Shown here: positions 63,633 to 64,000 of the stretch, piece by piece
Numbering within the stretch: the stretch's first letter is position 1
How the letters are laid out: every line of letters starts with the position of its first letter
Source: Pseudomonas frederiksbergensis
Lineage (GTDB): Bacteria; Pseudomonadota; Gammaproteobacteria; Pseudomonadales; Pseudomonadaceae
Direction of reading: 5' to 3'
DNA: 64,000 nucleotides
NCBI RefSeq assembly: GCF_003732705.1
Contig: NZ_MOBR01000005.1
Coordinates: forward strand, 76,379 to 140,378
The notes under the pieces: generated by a model
What the model was told of the DNA's origin: nothing
Database searches by the model: none
The model's input: the letters and a program-made list of their open reading frames with translations, nothing else
Program-made: the position numbers and the translations under genes

Positions 63633-64000
63633 TCAGCGGCGCTCCAGCCGACTGATTTCGCCCTTGGCGGCTTCCAGTGCACTTTGCAGTTGTGGTTGCT
63701 GATCCAGTTGTTGCTTGGCCAGGCTCGCCAGGTTTTTCATCTGCGCCAGGTCACCGCTGGCGATGGCGCTCTGAATCGGCGCGGCGTACAGCGGCATGAT
63801 GGGCGGATAGGGCGACTGCGGTGGAATCACCGGGCCGGGTTCCAGCGGCGGGAAGGCACTGGATGACACTTCTACGAGACGGGCGGGCGCATTGTTCACT
63901 TCGACCCAGCGCTGGCCATCGTAGTACGAGTAGTTGGCGATACCGTCCTTCCAGTCGGTCCCCACCACCAGTTGTACCTTGAAATTCACGATGGAATTGG
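63633..64000 (-). CDS. DUF1842/DUF1843-like protein, putative precursor 2 (partial)
   Basis: The frame stays open to the window edge, so the N-terminus lies outside; a GTG at 63989 is internal by homology. The visible 122 residues align with the second half of the neighbour: FKVQLVVGTDWKDGIANYSYY matches its FHLKGILGAEWDSGFASYRY, then a Pro-rich linker (AFPPLEPGPVIPPQSPYPPI) and a DUF1843-like tail PLYAAPIQSAIASGDLAQMK...EISRLE. Tandem duplication of the substrate is common in such peptide systems. 53 bases before the next gene. Confidence 0.8.
   Translation of the reverse strand, partial: NSIVNFKVQLVVGTDWKDGIANYSYYDGQRWVEVNNAPARLVEVSSSAFPPLEPGPVIPPQSPYPPIMPLYAAPIQSAIASGDLAQMKNLASLAKQQLDQQPQLQSALEAAKGEISRLERR

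Overview
The window reads as a stretch of Pseudomonas chromosome, most likely from the P. fluorescens species complex. GC is high, genes are dense, and almost every intergenic gap carries the 20-25 bp palindromic REP element typical of that group (core GTGGGAGCGAGCTTGCTCGC and its inverse). Several genes also have recognisable Pseudomonas counterparts: an aotJQMOP-like transporter, a phosphatidylcholine synthase, DUF6124, DUF2388 and DUF2790 proteins, and a malate:quinone oxidoreductase. No rRNA, tRNA, CRISPR array, prophage or intact insertion sequence was seen.

Layout. 0-6.4 kb: a DUF6124 gene with a long leader, a RelB/RelE toxin-antitoxin pair, a SulP anion transporter, a secreted VanX-type dipeptidase fused to a YkuD transpeptidase, and a divergent AraC/SDR pair. 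6.4-13.5 kb: a one-strand run coding an amino-acid ABC transporter in the order of aotJ-Q-M-O-P but followed by an RpiR-type regulator, then a divergent lone PotD-like binding protein. 13.7-22.7 kb: a drug-type MFS pump, a CAP-domain protein, and a two-component system facing a DUF2790 / small exported protein / DipZ set with clear direct-repeat boxes between them. Next comes an AraC regulator facing a DUF4242 and methyltransferase operon.

23-37.6 kb is accessory-like: several GNATs, DUF488, phosphatidylcholine synthase, VOC, TerB-like, lipoprotein and other small genes, a chemoreceptor with a sigma-28 type promoter, a PL7 lyase, an HxlR/NmrA pair, DUF72 and a nucleotidyltransferase. 38-48.5 kb holds exported-looking Mqo, an ArsR regulator with palindromic operators and a possibly leaderless start, oxidoreductases, a degraded second copy of an alcohol dehydrogenase piece, a TylF-like methyltransferase of foreign character, KatG, a 27-codon membrane-peptide gene and an M24-fold protein. 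Four near-identical hairpin terminators lie in this part.

48.6-57.4 kb: an AbrB-type membrane protein, a CHASE4-PAS-GGDEF-EAL protein, and a catabolic cluster (methylmalonyl-CoA decarboxylase-like enzyme, CaiB-type CoA transferase, MFS carrier) divergent from a LysR regulator. 57.6-64 kb: a TPR/HTH protein with a beta-propeller neighbour, a membrane-anchored hydrolase, and at the right edge a radical SAM/SPASM enzyme behind two tandem paralogous DUF1842/DUF1843-like proteins. That last group looks like a peptide-modification (RiPP-type) system. It is the best candidate for new biology here, and it continues beyond the window edge.
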